A DNA stretch of 64,000 nucleotides, from the NCBI RefSeq assembly GCF_024741135.1, contig NZ_JANSUY010000001.1, positions 1 to 64,000 on the forward strand. Direction: 5' to 3'. Source of the stretch: Aquiflexum gelatinilyticum (GTDB lineage: Bacteria; Bacteroidota; Bacteroidia; Cytophagales; Cyclobacteriaceae). The notes under the pieces are model-generated. The model saw only the letters and a list, made by a program, of their open reading frames with translations. It had not been told where the DNA came from and ran no database searches. The translations under genes were made by a program, and so were the position numbers. Below, piece by piece: positions 1-11,085 of the stretch; the stretch's first letter is position 1, and each line of letters opens with the position of its first letter.

Positions 1-1670
1 TGCATGGGGATCAGATAATGCAGGAAAATAGGTTTAGCACCTTACCCACGGCTATAAATATTTCGCCCCGATGGGGCTGTTCTCCATAGGAATTTTAATC
101 TGGGGACTTCTCCACCCATATCGGTAATTAAGATTCTCCAACTTAGGGAATCCGTGACCGAAATAACTACGTCCTTGCAATTTCTACCATGGGCTGCGGT
201 GCATGGGGATCAGATAATGCAGGAATATAGGTTTAGCACCTTACCCACGGCTATAAATATTTCGCCCCGATGGGGCGGACTGTTGGTCGAAGTTGGAAAC
301 TTATACTTCAAAAAGATTCTCTAATGGAACACCTGTGGGGAGGAGGTCGGCGGACCGGGCCGGCGGTGGGACTGAGCGTGGATAGGATTAAAATTTCTTG
401 CCTCCCGATAGCTATCGGGATGGTTACTTTTTGTGGTAAGACAAAAAGTGACACGAGGATATAACGACTCAAATTTGTCCCAATGACTGAATTTGAAAAA
501 TCTTCTCCACCCATTTCGGTAATTAAGATTCTCCAACTTATAAAATCCGTGACCGAAATACCTGCTTCCTTACAATTTCTACCATGGGCTGCGGTGCATG
601 GGGATCAGATAAAGCAGGAAAATAGGTTTAGCACCTTACTCATGACTATAAATATTTCGCCCCGATGGGGCTTTTCTCCATAGGAATTTTAATCTGGGGA
701 CGTCCCTCCACATTTCTGTATTGGGGATTCTCCAACTTATAAAATCCGTGACCGAAATACCTGCTTCCTTACACTTTCTACCATGGGCTGCGGTGCATGG
801 GGATCAGATAATGCAGGAAAATAGGTTTAGCACCTTACTCATGACTATAAATATTTCGCCCCGATGGGGCTTTTCTCCATAGGAAATTTAATCTGGGGAC
901 TTCCCTCCCCAGTTCGGTATTGGGGATTCTCCTACTTATAAAATCCGTGACCGAAATACCTACTTCCTTACAATTTCGACCATGGGCTGCGGTGCAGTGG
1001 GATCGGATAAAGTAGGAAAATAGGTTTAGCACCTTACTCATGACTATAAATAGGTCGCCCCGATGGGGCTTTTCTCCATAGGAATTTTAATCTGGGGACT
1101 TCCCTCCCCATTTCGGTATTGGGGATTCTCCAACTTATAAAATCCGTGACCGAAAGACCTACTTCCTTACAATTTCGACCATGGGCTGCGGTGCAGTGGG
1201 ATCGGATAAAGTAGGAAAATAGGTTTAGCTCCTTACTCCGGACTATAAATATTTCGCCCCGGTGGGGGCTTTTCTCCATAGGAATTGTAATCGTGGGACT
1301 TCCCTCACCATGTCGGTATTGGGGATTCTCCTACTTATAAAATCCGTGACCGAAAGACCTACTTCCTTACAATTTCTACCATGGGCTGCGGTGCATTGGG
1401 ATCAGATAATGCAGGAAAATAGGTTTAGCACCTTACCCATGGCTATAAATATTTCGCCCCGGTTGGGGCTTTTCTCCATAGGAATTTTAATCTGGGGACT
1501 TCTCTCCCCATTTCGGTAATTAAGATTCTCCAACTTATAAAATCCGTGACCGAAATACCTACTTCCTTACAATTTCTACCATGGGCTGCGGTGCATGGGG
1601 ATCAGGTAAATCAGGAAAATAGGTTTAGCACCTTACCCATGGCTATAAATATTTCGCCCAATTCGGGGCT
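1..1670. repeat. Tandem array of about 199-bp non-coding repeats
   Basis: The same unit recurs with its CTATAAAT landmark at 52, 251, 646, 845, 1044, 1243, 1443 and 1643, so the spacing is 199-200 bp except for one 395-bp step. Each unit carries a GC-rich hairpin GCCCCgatGGGGC (for example 858-870), a conserved block around CCATGGGCTGCGGTGCA, and a block around AAATCCGTGACCGAAA. The array starts mid-unit at the left edge, so it extends outside the window, and it decays at about 1650-1670. A period of 199 is not a multiple of 3, so open frames shift from unit to unit and the short ORFs on both strands are not conserved as proteins. Units differ by scattered substitutions, so they are not a recent perfect amplification. 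Function is unknown; it could be a structural or recombinational element. Confidence 0.9.
276..502. other. Foreign segment interrupting one repeat unit
   Basis: In the second unit the sequence departs right after the GGGGC arm of the hairpin and rejoins the repeat at the CTTCTCCACCC block. About 227 bp replace about 30 bp, a net gain of about 196 bp, which accounts for the 395-bp step. The segment has a GC-rich part (about 340-380), a perfect 18-bp palindrome TCCCGATAGCTATCGGGA at 403-420, and an inverted repeat at 423-434 and 441-452 (GTTACTTTTTGT against ACAAAAAGTGAC, one mismatch). No transposase or credible gene is present. It may be a small non-autonomous palindromic element or a remnant. 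Confidence 0.6.
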
Positions 1671-1706
1671 TTTTTCCTAGGGTTATTTAGTCAGGAAAAT
1701 TATCAG

Positions 1707-1730
1707 AAAAAAAGGGGCAAGGCCCCTTTT
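1707..1730 (-). terminator. Intrinsic terminator after first TonB-type gene
   Basis: An A/T-flanked GC hairpin, AAAAGGGGC then GCCCCTTTT, lies 6 bp past the stop codon of the minus-strand gene at 1737. Runs of A and T flank both arms, so it could also stop plus-strand transcription coming from the repeat array. Confidence 0.75.
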
Positions 1731-1736
1731 CTAATA

Positions 1737-2405
1737 CTATTGTAACCTAAACCTGATCGGAACCCGCATCTTTACTTTTACGGGAATCCCTCTGTTTCTG
1801 CCCGGCAACCAATTCTCGGCTGCTAATATCACCCGCAAGGCTTCCTCATCACATCCTGCACCGATTCCTCTGACAAGCTCCACATCCTCAATCTGTCCAA
1901 GTTTGTTGACTACAAAAGAAACATAAACAGTTCCCTCGACCCCCATCCGCCTCGCTTGGGTTGGGTATTTTAAATTTTTGGACAGGAAGCTATTCCAAGC
2001 TTCCATTCCCCCCACAGGTTGTGGCATTACTTCCGAAAAATCTACAGTTTCATCTGCAATCTCTTTTTCAGGCTCTATTTCAATGGTTACTTCGGGGTTT
2101 TTATCCTCAGGATCTACCTCAATCTGGAAGTCTGGCAAATCTTTGATTTCGATATCGTCCGGGACAATCTCAATGACCGGGTTTTTGATCTTTGGTGGGG
2201 GAGGAGGCTGCAATACCTGAGGGATTTCAGGGATATCTTCCTCCCTAAAAAGGATGTCCTGCCCATCGATGATGATGTTGTTGATCTGTGCTGTTTTCCA
2301 TTCAAATGCCAAAAGGGTAATGGAAATACTGATGCAAAGACCGATGTTGAGGAAATATCCTCTCTTTGGCCTTAAATCTGCAGAAGGATTTTTCTTGGTT
2401 TCCAT
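1737..2405 (-). CDS. TonB-type energy transducer (TonB C-terminal domain)
   Basis: A 222-residue protein with TonB layout: a short cytoplasmic start, one transmembrane segment at about 16-34, an acidic and proline-containing periplasmic linker (PQVLQPPPPP near residue 62), and a C-terminal TonB domain from about residue 130. The C-terminal region has the usual YPxxARxxGxEGTVYVxFVV core and a VPIRFRL end. TonB proteins pass proton-motive force from ExbB/ExbD to outer-membrane receptors; no exbBD is adjacent. The neighbouring gene at 2526 is a close paralogue in the same direction, each with its own terminator, so the pair looks like a tandem duplication. Which receptors it serves cannot be told from here. 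Confidence 0.9.
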   Translation of the reverse strand: METKKNPSADLRPKRGYFLNIGLCISISITLLAFEWKTAQINNIIIDGQDILFREEDIPEIPQVLQPPPPPKIKNPVIEIVPDDIEIKDLPDFQIEVDPEDKNPEVTIEIEPEKEIADETVDFSEVMPQPVGGMEAWNSFLSKNLKYPTQARRMGVEGTVYVSFVVNKLGQIEDVELVRGIGAGCDEEALRVILAAENWLPGRNRGIPVKVKMRVPIRFRLQ

Positions 2406-2491
2406 GGTTGTAAAGTTTAGTGTTCATGAATTTAAATATTGCAGGCCAATATTTTTTCATTTTAACTAATTTTACAATATTAAAAAATGTT

Positions 2492-2520
2492 AAAAAAATA
2501 AGGGGCTTTAAGCCCCTTAT
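2492..2520 (-). terminator. Intrinsic terminator after second TonB-type gene
   Basis: A perfect 10-bp stem ATAAGGGGCT/AGCCCCTTAT with a 3-nt loop (2498-2520) starts 5 bp past the stop codon at 2526 and is followed on the minus strand by a T-rich run. It separates this gene from the paralogue downstream. Confidence 0.85.
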
Positions 2521-2525
2521 GTATT

Positions 2526-3200
2526 TTATCCAAGTTTGAATCTGATCGGAAGTCTCATCCTAACCCTTACAGGGCGGCCTCTTTGCTTGCCCGGAGTCCA
2601 TTTTGGTGCTCCTTTGACTACCCTGAGGGCTTCTTCATCACAACCTCCTCCGATACCTCTGAGGAGCTCTACGTCCTGCACAGTACCGTCAGTGTTTACA
2701 ACGAATACAACATATACAGTTCCTTCTATACCCATACGTCTAGCTTGAGTAGGATATTTGAGGTTTTTCCTCAAGTATTCATTCCAAGCTTCCATACCAC
2801 CTGGGAATTCCGGAGAGTTTTCAACAACGTCGAAGATCTCATCTGCTTTTTCCACCACAGGTGCATCAGCTATGATAACTTCTTTGATTACTGTTTCTTC
2901 CTGAACATCCACGTCGAAGTTAACCTCGATTTTTTCTTCAATTTCAACCTCATCAGGAATTTCCTGAATAACCGGCTGCTCAATCGGCGGTGGCGGTGGC
3001 GGTGGTTGTTCTGTGATCGGAATATCTAGTAGTTCTTCAAATTCATCGGTAACACTACCTAGATCTTTCAAATTCCTATCATCATAGGATTTATATTCAA
3101 AAGCAAAAAGGCATAACCCGACGCTAACTGCTAATCCAAGATTCAGGAACATTCCTGTTTTTTTGGATAAATCCGCTTGTGGCGTCTTTTTAGCTTCCAT
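2526..3200 (-). CDS. TonB-type energy transducer, tandem paralogue
   Basis: A 224-residue protein with the same architecture as its downstream neighbour: an almost identical N-terminus (MEAKKTPQADL against METKKNPSADL), a transmembrane segment at about 17-35, a proline run (EQPPPPPPPIEQP) near residue 63, an acidic linker, and a C-terminal TonB domain from about 130 (YPTQARRMGIEGTVYVVFVV). The two are most alike in the N-terminus and the C-terminal domain, while the linkers differ. That is expected of duplicated TonB genes that may have separated receptor preference. The start ATG at 3200 matches the paralogue's start. Confidence 0.9.
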   Translation of the reverse strand: MEAKKTPQADLSKKTGMFLNLGLAVSVGLCLFAFEYKSYDDRNLKDLGSVTDEFEELLDIPITEQPPPPPPPIEQPVIQEIPDEVEIEEKIEVNFDVDVQEETVIKEVIIADAPVVEKADEIFDVVENSPEFPGGMEAWNEYLRKNLKYPTQARRMGIEGTVYVVFVVNTDGTVQDVELLRGIGGGCDEEALRVVKGAPKWTPGKQRGRPVRVRMRLPIRFKLG

Positions 3201-3478
3201 GGTTGTTAATTTATTAGGTTAATAATTTTTTGACAGATTAAGAGAAAACAATTTTAGCCATTTATTTTAATTTTTACAAGAGATGAAATTGCCTTGCATA
3301 AAATTTATAAACCATTTAGCCTAAATTTTTCTCTAATTTTTGGTAGGTGGGATCAGATCTATATACGTTTTTTGATAGCCAAGCGGTTTTGATGGGGGTA
3401 AAATTTTTCCCAAGTATATTTTCGGATTCAAATCCTGCAATCTAATATCCTGCAGGTTCAATTCCATTCGGTATTGAA

Positions 3479-3856
3479 TTACCCGCCTACTAGTTCGGAA
3501 TATTCTTCAAATGACAAAAGATCCGATGGGATATCTCCGGAAAATTTCACCTTGATCATCCATCCTGACTCATATGGGGATTCATTTACAAGTTCTGGGG
3601 AGGATTCAAGATCTTCATTGAACTCTATGATTTCACCTTCCAAAGGCATAAAAAGGTCAGATACAGTCTTCACAGCCTCAACGGTACCAAAAACCTCACC
3701 TGCTGCAATGGTTTCGCCGACAGTTTCCACTTCGACATAGACGATGTCTCCAAGTTCTCTCTGTGCAAATTCTGTAATACCAATCACAGCAATGTCATTT
3801 TCAATTTTGACCCATTCGTGGTCTTTGGTGTACTTGAGCTCTTTTGGAAAATTCAT
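3479..3856 (-). CDS. gcvH: Glycine cleavage system H protein
   Basis: A 125-residue lipoyl-carrier protein. It shuttles the aminomethyl group from glycine between the P, T and L proteins of the glycine cleavage complex. The lipoylation site is Lys63 in [12 protein letters not shown], in the usual ESVKxxSD-type context; the opening KYTKDHEWV and the C-terminal GWMIKV are typical of the family. I chose the ATG at 3856 because it gives the normal family length and N-terminus, and because a TATTTTTG promoter-like element lies at 3880-3887, between this ATG and the more upstream one at 3901. It follows sprA by 55 bp; ruvA-sprA-gcvH clustering is common in Bacteroidota. No gcvT or gcvP is in the window. 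Confidence 0.95.
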   Translation of the reverse strand: MNFPKELKYTKDHEWVKIENDIAVIGITEFAQRELGDIVYVEVETVGETIAAGEVFGTVEAVKTVSDLFMPLEGEIIEFNEDLESSPELVNESPYESGWMIKVKFSGDIPSDLLSFEEYSELVGG

Positions 3857-3879
3857 ATCGGTTTTAATTTTAAAGTGTC

Positions 3880-3887
3880 CAAAAATA
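3880..3887 (-). promoter_or_regulatory. Possible -7 element upstream of gcvH
   Basis: TATTTTTG on the minus strand matches the Bacteroidota -7 consensus TAnnTTTG and would give a leader of roughly 17 nt before the ATG at 3856. I could not find a clear TTTG -33 box at the right distance, so it is only suggestive. gcvH may instead be read through from sprA. Confidence 0.35.
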
Positions 3888-3911
3888 CAAGGTTTCGACA
3901 AATGTAAAAAC

Positions 3912-6900
3912 CTATTGGGCTAAATTAAATCGTAATTGTCCACCAAAGGCTGTAGAACTTCTACGGAAGGCTGTAGTGACCCTTGGGTCATTGATGGTCC
4001 GATCAAAATAGATGGTGATGTTTAGACTTTTGCTTACGATATAACCGATGGTAGGCCTGATTTGAATGTTCAGGTTGCCATTGGTCACTGTGCTTCCTTC
4101 ATCGATTTTGCGCTGGACTTGCCTCGTATCGACCACTTTGGTACTTAATCTAAACTGCAGGTCATTCTCCAGTATTTCCTGTCTTCCCTGGATTTTAAAC
4201 GGAATTTTTACCCCTGCTTTGGTATATCCCAAGTCAAATCCAAAATCCCGGCTTGTCTGTTCTGTAACCTGGGCATTTGAAAAGTTCAAACCCAAATTCC
4301 TTTCCGAGTTGTACTCCATGACGATGTTGAGTCGGTCTTTTGTCAATAGATTCACGCCAATCAAAGGTGCAAAGCGCTCTGAAAGCACGACCTGATTGAG
4401 GATGAAGACCGGTATGTATTCACCGAATTCGTTGGTGAGGTTTGCTCCCGGAAAATTCCTGATGCTGTTATATAGTTCCAAGCCTTTACTGTAAAGGAGT
4501 GAGTTGGAAAAATTACTTACATCATAGGTCGATGAATATACATGGGTAAGGCTGATGCTTGAGAAGTACTCCTTTAGCGCCGGTATCTGGCTGAGTCCTT
4601 TGTAATCTACTCTCCAGTTTGGAATCGGAATTTTGGGAAAAGGATTCAGGTCAATGGTGTTTGGATCCCGCCCTGAGTAGGCCGACAGGAAGGAAAGTGT
4701 CAATACATCCTGACCATTCAGAGAATACTCCCCACCCGGATTAGTTGCATTCAGTCTTGACTGGATGATGCTTCGGTTTTGTTCAAAATCTGTAAACAAT
4801 GGGGAATTGTTATTTTGGTCATCTCTGGCCAAAGTTGTCCTAATGATGGAATAGGTGATGCTGTAAGCCCCGGAGCGGTTTGGACTCAGGGAATTGAATT
4901 CACCGGGATTATCGGAAGAGTTTCTGAAGATTTCTGTGTAGTCCCCGGTTTCCCTTTTTTTAGCCTCAAGGGTGATATTAAAGTCTTTGAAGGGTACTAC
5001 CAATCCTGTTATTTGAAGGTTTTTGGTCTGGTTTTGCCGGAAGAGTTGGGTCATCTCAGTGCTTGGCGCCATGAGACTGCGGTCTGCCAAACCTAATCTG
5101 ATATTAGGATCCTGGGCACCAAAAATAAAACCAAAGCCCGGGTTCAAGAAACTTCTGTCCAAGCCGAGCAGGCCTGTTTCTCCCATGTATCCAGGCAGGA
5201 ATGTTCCTTCCACAACGGAATACCTGAAGTTGATATCCTTGATCATGGTGAGGAATTGGATGGTTTTTCTCGTGAACGGCGTGCCAATGGTATCTTCGGC
5301 AATGACGGCCGTCCTTCCCGGAATGCTTGGGCGCTTTGGTGCATTTAGGGCCTTGTATTTGGCACTTTTGTTATAGAGTTTGACAAAGTCAAGTTTGCCG
5401 ACTATGGATTGGTCTCTTGTGTTTTGGATGACATTTCCCAAAGTATCCCGCTGCCCGATCGCACCGGTCAGCCATGAATAAGTACTGGCATATTTATAAT
5501 CCATACCTATCCAATCCAAAGCCCCAATTTTATCAAAAGGCAGCTTGTAATTGATGTTCAGCTGGTGGTTATAATTGGTAGTCCTTCCAAAGCTCCTGAT
5601 GTTGTTTCTCAATGAATCTCTTTTGGCTTCAGAGTCAATGTCTCCATCCGGTTCATCCACGACTGCCATTACCCGACTCAGGTAATCTACTCTTAGATTT
5701 TTGGTCAGGTCCCAGTTGAGGTTATAAGTCCGGTTGATGAAGAAGCTTTTTTGGAAGAAAGGATCTACACCGTCGATCGTCAGTTGGTCATTTCGGTATT
5801 GGGTTCGGAGAAACCGCCTGTCCACATCCACCCGTGCCGCAAAGGAGGTAGGGACAAAGTTAAAATTCATATCCCTTATCAGGCTGAATTTTTCGCCGCC
5901 TGCCCAAGAGGAATTTTTAAAAGGTTCCAAAACAACCGGCTTAGGCTGGTACACATAGGCGACATTTCCGAGGTAAGTCTCAAAAAGATAGCTTTCTGTA
6001 TTGATGTTGCTTTGCCGGACGGAACCGTGGGCGTAGGAGAAGGAGAAATTGCTTAAATCATAGACCCGGGTCTTCTCCTGATTGGGATTTTTGTTTTTAC
6101 GGACATTGGTAAATCCTATATTTCTCCTCGTCATTTGATCCAATACCTGATCGCGATAGATTTCCCTTTCCGAATCATTTTGGAATTTTTGTAGCGCAAG
6201 ATCAAAAAGGACATCAGGGTTTAAAGGGTCAAATTGGGGCTTGGTTGTGGCATTTTCAAAACTGATGTACATCGGAATCGACACATTCAATCCTTCAGGA
6301 AGGATTTTATGCACATTGACATTGGCAGAGATGTCATATTGGGTTGCGGCAGTCTGGGCTCTTTGGGAAAGTCTTGTCTCTAGGCCTCCAAACCCAAACG
6401 TATTGTGTCTTACCGAAGTGGAGACAGTAGCGACATCCGCAATCTGTGCATTAAGCCGGGCATTGGCGGCCCATCCGGTGGATTGTTTGAAACCTGTCAA
6501 TCTCAATTCATTGGCCCAGATACAGATCGACTTGGAAGCACCGCTGCCACTTCCCGGATTTCTGATTCCGATCATCATTCCCTGCACGAGGCTGAGTTCA
6601 GGCCTGCCCACTACAGTTACCCGATATTGTCTGATATCTTGGGAAAAAGCAAGGTTTAAAGGTACACGCCTGTTGTCCCTTTCAATTTTGACTCCGACTA
6701 TTTCATTGATGGCAATGTCGATTTCATTTTCCTGTGGCCAGATCTGAAGAGGGTCACGGGTACCTTTTGGGGTGATGTTGAGAGGAACTTCTATTTCATA
6801 ATAGTTGTCTGTGTAATCTGTTCCCAACCTCAAAAATGCTGTCAATTCCCCATCCTGAGCATCTTCGCTGTCGGCATGGATAAACATCTTCATCCTTTCA

Positions 6901-9900
6901 AACTGCACCATGTCCAATGAGTTGGCATTTTTGAAAACTGCGCGGGCATCTTTTGCCTGAAGGTCTTCCACACACAGTCTGATAGACTGCTCATTTAGCA
7001 CCCTTTCTACTGAAGCAAGGTTGTCCCGGTCTCTGATGATACCCGGAGGCAATACATAGGGGCTTTGTGTGGCACTTCCTTGTCCATTGTCTTCGATGTT
7101 GACCACGTCCACACTGAAATTGGAATTATCAGGTTCTGGGATTTCAAAAAATCCCCTTTCATACAACGATTCCAAAAATACCCGCCATTGACTTGCTACC
7201 AAGCGGAAGTTTGCCATCCTGAGGACTACCGGCTGCTCAAAATCCGTCAGGTAGGTTCTCATATAGCGGATGGATTTAAATCCTGAGATTTCACCCTGAA
7301 CCCTGTCCGGGGTCCTCACGGGAATTCTAAACAGGTACCAATCTACCCGGTCACCGCTTTGGCTGGAAGTAACCTTGTCTACAATGTAGTTTTTACCAAC
7401 TTCCATTTCTCCCTTTCTGAGGTCGATTTCGTATTCGTAGTAGGCTTCCAGTTCATTGACGGTATTGTCATTGTTAAGGTCTTCATTGTCTGGAAGGTTA
7501 GACCCGGCGGGGACAAAAGACAGGTTGCTGTTATTGGAAATAGGAGTGTTCCCATCCATCCCATTGAATTTCTTATACCTTTCCAGGATTTTGATGTCGT
7601 TGTTGTCAAAATTCTGGTCCAGATAGTATTGAAAATTATCCGCAGAAGGGTCATTTCTGATACCTTGCAAGGCTTGGGGACTGACGTTCAGCCTGTCAAT
7701 GAATCGGGTTCTGAAGAAATCTTCTTCTTCCTCATTGCGGAGACCGTCCATACCCACATCTTGGTTTACCCTTGACTCTGGAGAATTGTCAAAGGCAGGG
7801 ATCAAAAATTGTTGTTGGGTGATTTTTCCCCATTCAGTGACATTGGCATTATCGGGATTTCCATCTGCAGGAAGTCCGTTTTCAAATCCGTGGCGGCCAT
7901 CTCTGATGACATCTTCTGATACCTCACCTAGGTTAAATATCAATTTTCCGCCCGTGGTATTGTTCTGATTGAATTTTCCATCCAAAACCCGTCCATTTTC
8001 CCCTTCTATAAACGGATCCAACAACCAAAATTCAAGGTATTCTATATTGGTCCTGTCAAAATCCACCTCTGTGGTGATCGGCCGGGTAACCCCACCATAG
8101 TTTTGCTTTGGATTCGGAAGCAAACCGTCTGAATTCAGGTTTGGATTGTAATTATACATTCCCCTTTCACTTGGAAAATAGGCAAGTTCAAAAAGGGGTT
8201 CAGGTACCACAATGACATCACGGTCTCTGTTTTGGAAGATTTCCTGAGGCAATACCCTTCTAACGTAATGGTTGATCCGGTCAGCTTGGTTGATATTGGA
8301 AGGGACATCTGCACCACCTTCTCTATAGAAAATGTTGTCAATATTATACCAAGCAACTTTTGCTCTTCTATAGGCATTTCCAAGTCTGTCAGCTGTAATG
8401 GCGCTTAAGTCAAAAAGGTTGTTGTCTGTTTTTGGTGTCGAAGCCAAATGCCAGGTCTGTGCCGCTGAGCCTCCAAGGCTATAAGGTGTAATGGCTGTTT
8501 CGAAATCATCAATGTAGTTGGTAGGTTCGCCCAATACCTGATTGGATGTACCGGGAAGAAGCTGTGCAAATTCACCGCTGACCTGGATCAGTGATTTTTC
8601 TTTGGTGTCTGTAAAGGGAAGTGCATCGGCTAGCTTGGTCAGGAACCTTGACTCATCACTGAAATTGGCATCCAATCCCCACATGCTGTTCCTGAGGGTT
8701 TCATTTCCTATGGCAATTCTGGTGATATTGGGACGCTCATTCAAATACAAAAGTGTACCTCCGATATTGAATTTTTCATTGAGAATATATTCCACCCGAG
8801 TCCCCAATAGACTTCTGGTCTGGAAAGACACCAAGTCGGCCTTTTCAAAGCTGATAGAAATCCTTTTTCCGGATTGGAGAATCCCCTCATTGATGATATT
8901 GACCCGTCCAAAGTTGTAATCGACTGTAAAATCCACCCCTTCAGCCAATGGGATATTTCCGGCCATGACGATTACTGATCCCGGTGAAATATTGAGGCCC
9001 GGCAATAATATTTCAGAAGCAGATCCAGCTGTAAGTCTTCCTTTAATAAAAAACTTATCATACCTGGTCACCAATTCCGCATCGGCAAGCGTAGTCCGGT
9101 AGAGTGTGTCAAAGACATATTTATTGGCAAGATTGGCTTCATTGGGTAAAAAAATATCCCTTAGGGTCTGACCAAATGGTTCCAATACAGGGAACACCAA
9201 TAGACCACGTTCGGGAAAAATGGTTATCTCTGGTATAAAGTCAAAGTTTCCGTCAGGGGCAGGGTCATTTTGGGGGTTGAGGTTATCAAGTCCTGTGAGT
9301 CTGATCAGAGGCCTGTTTTTCACATTTTCACCTTCCAAAAGAGTAGGGTTATCCAAGCCTGTCCTGTCATCACGATAGATGACCTGAAGCTGAAAACCGT
9401 CCTGTTTGATTTGATTGGCATTGAGGTTATAGACGTTTTTCATCATCAAATCCCAAGTAGGAATCCTGATATTGATCCTTGCCGGTCTGAGCATTTTCAA
9501 AAATATCAGGTCTGAGATCGGACGGTTCTGGTAGTCTTCCGAAAGTTCACCTACTTTATAAACTTGTCCATTATAGGTGTATTCGAATGAAACAGCTAAA
9601 ACTTCATCATTCTGAAGCCTACGCGAAAGTGAAATGTAACCGAGTTCTCTGTTGAACTGATATTCTGTCGGAGCGAGTTTCCTTGCACCGTTTACCTGTT
9701 CGAAGTCTATGCCCCGTGTCAGTCCGAGGTTGGATTCTATTGCCCCCGAACCGGTATCAAATGGCCTGAATGCAGGATTCCCATTAAGGTTATCAAAAAG
9801 AAGATTGGCTTGGTTGAATGCCGGTGCGCCAGGATTTCCTGTTCCAATACTTGGATTTTCGGGTTTGTATATCCTCCTGCCTTCACCCAAATCTATGAAT

Positions 9901-11063
9901 GCCGTAAAATTCCGCAGCGTTTCTGTATTTTGGGCACGGTTCATTATATAGACTTCCACCCTTGTGATATTGAGTCCTGAGAGTATTTGGGGCAAGCCTC
10001 TCAGCCACCTTTCATAATTGTCTCTAAAGAAATGGGCTAGAAAAAAGTGTCTGTTTTCATCATAGGAAGATCCTTGGATCTCAAATTGCCTACCTTGACC
10101 CCCTGCTTCAATGACGAGTTCATCCCTTCTACCTCTTTGGGTAGAAGCCACGCTAGTCACAAAAAGTTTACCAAACTGAAGCTGGGTTTTGACCCCGAAA
10201 AGGTTTTGGGCTCCCTGAATCAAACTGTTTTGAACAGGCATACTGACGTTGCCTATTTCAATGGATTTGATGATGTCTTCTTTGAAACCGGTATATTCTG
10301 CCTTGAGTTGGTTTTGGAAGTCAAAAGAATTGTTGGAGTCAAAGTTGGCTCCAATTTTCAATTTTTGGCCCAAAGTACCGTTGACGGCCATTTGGATCTG
10401 TTGGTTAAAATTAAAATTCCCGTTTTGTTGCTGCCTGACAGGGATGGAGGGGTTGTCGATTCTTCTAAAAATGGCACCAAGGTCAAGATCTACAAATCCG
10501 GTTGGAATAATGTTTATCTCATTTCCACCAAATATTCTGTCCAAACTTGGGCTTGTGGTAATTGGGGGAATCAGATTTCTACCACTTACAGGGCTTTCCC
10601 CATCTAGACCCTTGGACCTGCTTCTCCAATACTCCTGCCTTACCCGGAATTCCTGAATCTTGGAAAATTCATCAAAATCATACAAAACCCCAGGTTCAAT
10701 TTCTGTAGAATCAACTTTTTCCTGGATCCGGTATCTTGGAATGGAATCCATCTCTACCTGAATCGATGGCTGGGCAGGATTCATCTGGTAAAAAGGAGAG
10801 TATCTGGGTAGGTATGGGTTCTGGTTTGGGTATAGAGGATTTGTCCTCATATTCTGCCAAAGCAAAAAAGAGGGGAGCATTCTCCTTTTATTCAAAGAAT
10901 CAATTCTGCTTTGTATACTGTCAGGTCGGGTTATTACGCTGTCAGCATTGATTTCCTGGGCTTGTATATTACTAAAAATCAATAAGCAATAGACCAGAAT
11001 CAGAAGACCTATTGGTTTCAAGAGAGGTGTTGCGCTTTTTTTTGAAAAAAATTGCGGATACAA
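3912..11063 (-). CDS. sprA: Type IX secretion system translocon SprA (Sov)
   Basis: A 2383-residue protein, the normal size for SprA/Sov, the giant 36-strand outer-membrane barrel that exports cargo in the Bacteroidota type IX secretion system and is needed for gliding in motile members. A signal peptide occupies about residues 1-35 (hydrophobic [16 protein letters not shown] followed by Q). The rest is rich in amphipathic strand pattern and ends in a phenylalanine-containing strand ([11 protein letters not shown]), as outer-membrane barrels do. Family-typical stretches include [13 protein letters not shown] near residue 185 and LEFWLLDPF near 1060. It sits 22 bp after ruvA and before gcvH, the synteny seen in many relatives. 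No frameshift was seen over 7.1 kb. Other T9SS parts (PorK-N, PorV) are not in the window. Confidence 0.97.
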   Translation of the reverse strand: MYPQFFSKKSATPLLKPIGLLILVYCLLIFSNIQAQEINADSVITRPDSIQSRIDSLNKRRMLPSFLLWQNMRTNPLYPNQNPYLPRYSPFYQMNPAQPSIQVEMDSIPRYRIQEKVDSTEIEPGVLYDFDEFSKIQEFRVRQEYWRSRSKGLDGESPVSGRNLIPPITTSPSLDRIFGGNEINIIPTGFVDLDLGAIFRRIDNPSIPVRQQQNGNFNFNQQIQMAVNGTLGQKLKIGANFDSNNSFDFQNQLKAEYTGFKEDIIKSIEIGNVSMPVQNSLIQGAQNLFGVKTQLQFGKLFVTSVASTQRGRRDELVIEAGGQGRQFEIQGSSYDENRHFFLAHFFRDNYERWLRGLPQILSGLNITRVEVYIMNRAQNTETLRNFTAFIDLGEGRRIYKPENPSIGTGNPGAPAFNQANLLFDNLNGNPAFRPFDTGSGAIESNLGLTRGIDFEQVNGARKLAPTEYQFNRELGYISLSRRLQNDEVLAVSFEYTYNGQVYKVGELSEDYQNRPISDLIFLKMLRPARINIRIPTWDLMMKNVYNLNANQIKQDGFQLQVIYRDDRTGLDNPTLLEGENVKNRPLIRLTGLDNLNPQNDPAPDGNFDFIPEITIFPERGLLVFPVLEPFGQTLRDIFLPNEANLANKYVFDTLYRTTLADAELVTRYDKFFIKGRLTAGSASEILLPGLNISPGSVIVMAGNIPLAEGVDFTVDYNFGRVNIINEGILQSGKRISISFEKADLVSFQTRSLLGTRVEYILNEKFNIGGTLLYLNERPNITRIAIGNETLRNSMWGLDANFSDESRFLTKLADALPFTDTKEKSLIQVSGEFAQLLPGTSNQVLGEPTNYIDDFETAITPYSLGGSAAQTWHLASTPKTDNNLFDLSAITADRLGNAYRRAKVAWYNIDNIFYREGGADVPSNINQADRINHYVRRVLPQEIFQNRDRDVIVVPEPLFELAYFPSERGMYNYNPNLNSDGLLPNPKQNYGGVTRPITTEVDFDRTNIEYLEFWLLDPFIEGENGRVLDGKFNQNNTTGGKLIFNLGEVSEDVIRDGRHGFENGLPADGNPDNANVTEWGKITQQQFLIPAFDNSPESRVNQDVGMDGLRNEEEEDFFRTRFIDRLNVSPQALQGIRNDPSADNFQYYLDQNFDNNDIKILERYKKFNGMDGNTPISNNSNLSFVPAGSNLPDNEDLNNDNTVNELEAYYEYEIDLRKGEMEVGKNYIVDKVTSSQSGDRVDWYLFRIPVRTPDRVQGEISGFKSIRYMRTYLTDFEQPVVLRMANFRLVASQWRVFLESLYERGFFEIPEPDNSNFSVDVVNIEDNGQGSATQSPYVLPPGIIRDRDNLASVERVLNEQSIRLCVEDLQAKDARAVFKNANSLDMVQFERMKMFIHADSEDAQDGELTAFLRLGTDYTDNYYEIEVPLNITPKGTRDPLQIWPQENEIDIAINEIVGVKIERDNRRVPLNLAFSQDIRQYRVTVVGRPELSLVQGMMIGIRNPGSGSGASKSICIWANELRLTGFKQSTGWAANARLNAQIADVATVSTSVRHNTFGFGGLETRLSQRAQTAATQYDISANVNVHKILPEGLNVSIPMYISFENATTKPQFDPLNPDVLFDLALQKFQNDSEREIYRDQVLDQMTRRNIGFTNVRKNKNPNQEKTRVYDLSNFSFSYAHGSVRQSNINTESYLFETYLGNVAYVYQPKPVVLEPFKNSSWAGGEKFSLIRDMNFNFVPTSFAARVDVDRRFLRTQYRNDQLTIDGVDPFFQKSFFINRTYNLNWDLTKNLRVDYLSRVMAVVDEPDGDIDSEAKRDSLRNNIRSFGRTTNYNHQLNINYKLPFDKIGALDWIGMDYKYASTYSWLTGAIGQRDTLGNVIQNTRDQSIVGKLDFVKLYNKSAKYKALNAPKRPSIPGRTAVIAEDTIGTPFTRKTIQFLTMIKDINFRYSVVEGTFLPGYMGETGLLGLDRSFLNPGFGFIFGAQDPNIRLGLADRSLMAPSTEMTQLFRQNQTKNLQITGLVVPFKDFNITLEAKKRETGDYTEIFRNSSDNPGEFNSLSPNRSGAYSITYSIIRTTLARDDQNNNSPLFTDFEQNRSIIQSRLNATNPGGEYSLNGQDVLTLSFLSAYSGRDPNTIDLNPFPKIPIPNWRVDYKGLSQIPALKEYFSSISLTHVYSSTYDVSNFSNSLLYSKGLELYNSIRNFPGANLTNEFGEYIPVFILNQVVLSERFAPLIGVNLLTKDRLNIVMEYNSERNLGLNFSNAQVTEQTSRDFGFDLGYTKAGVKIPFKIQGRQEILENDLQFRLSTKVVDTRQVQRKIDEGSTVTNGNLNIQIRPTIGYIVSKSLNITIYFDRTINDPRVTTAFRRSSTAFGGQLRFNLAQ

Positions 11064-11085
11064 AAGACAGTCGGGTTTTTGATGA

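Noticed and set aside
270-1519. Short ORFs of 60-90 codons in the repeat array, on both strands
   Set aside because: They arise from the repeat sequence, shift frame with the 199-bp period and have no conserved start or ribosome site.
1-1670. CRISPR array
   Set aside because: The unit is about 199 bp and repeats throughout its length; there are no short repeats with unique spacers and no cas gene.
10047-10607. Plus-strand ORF of 186 codons inside sprA
   Set aside because: It lies wholly antisense to a well-supported gene, has no family pattern, and similar antisense ORFs occur all along sprA.
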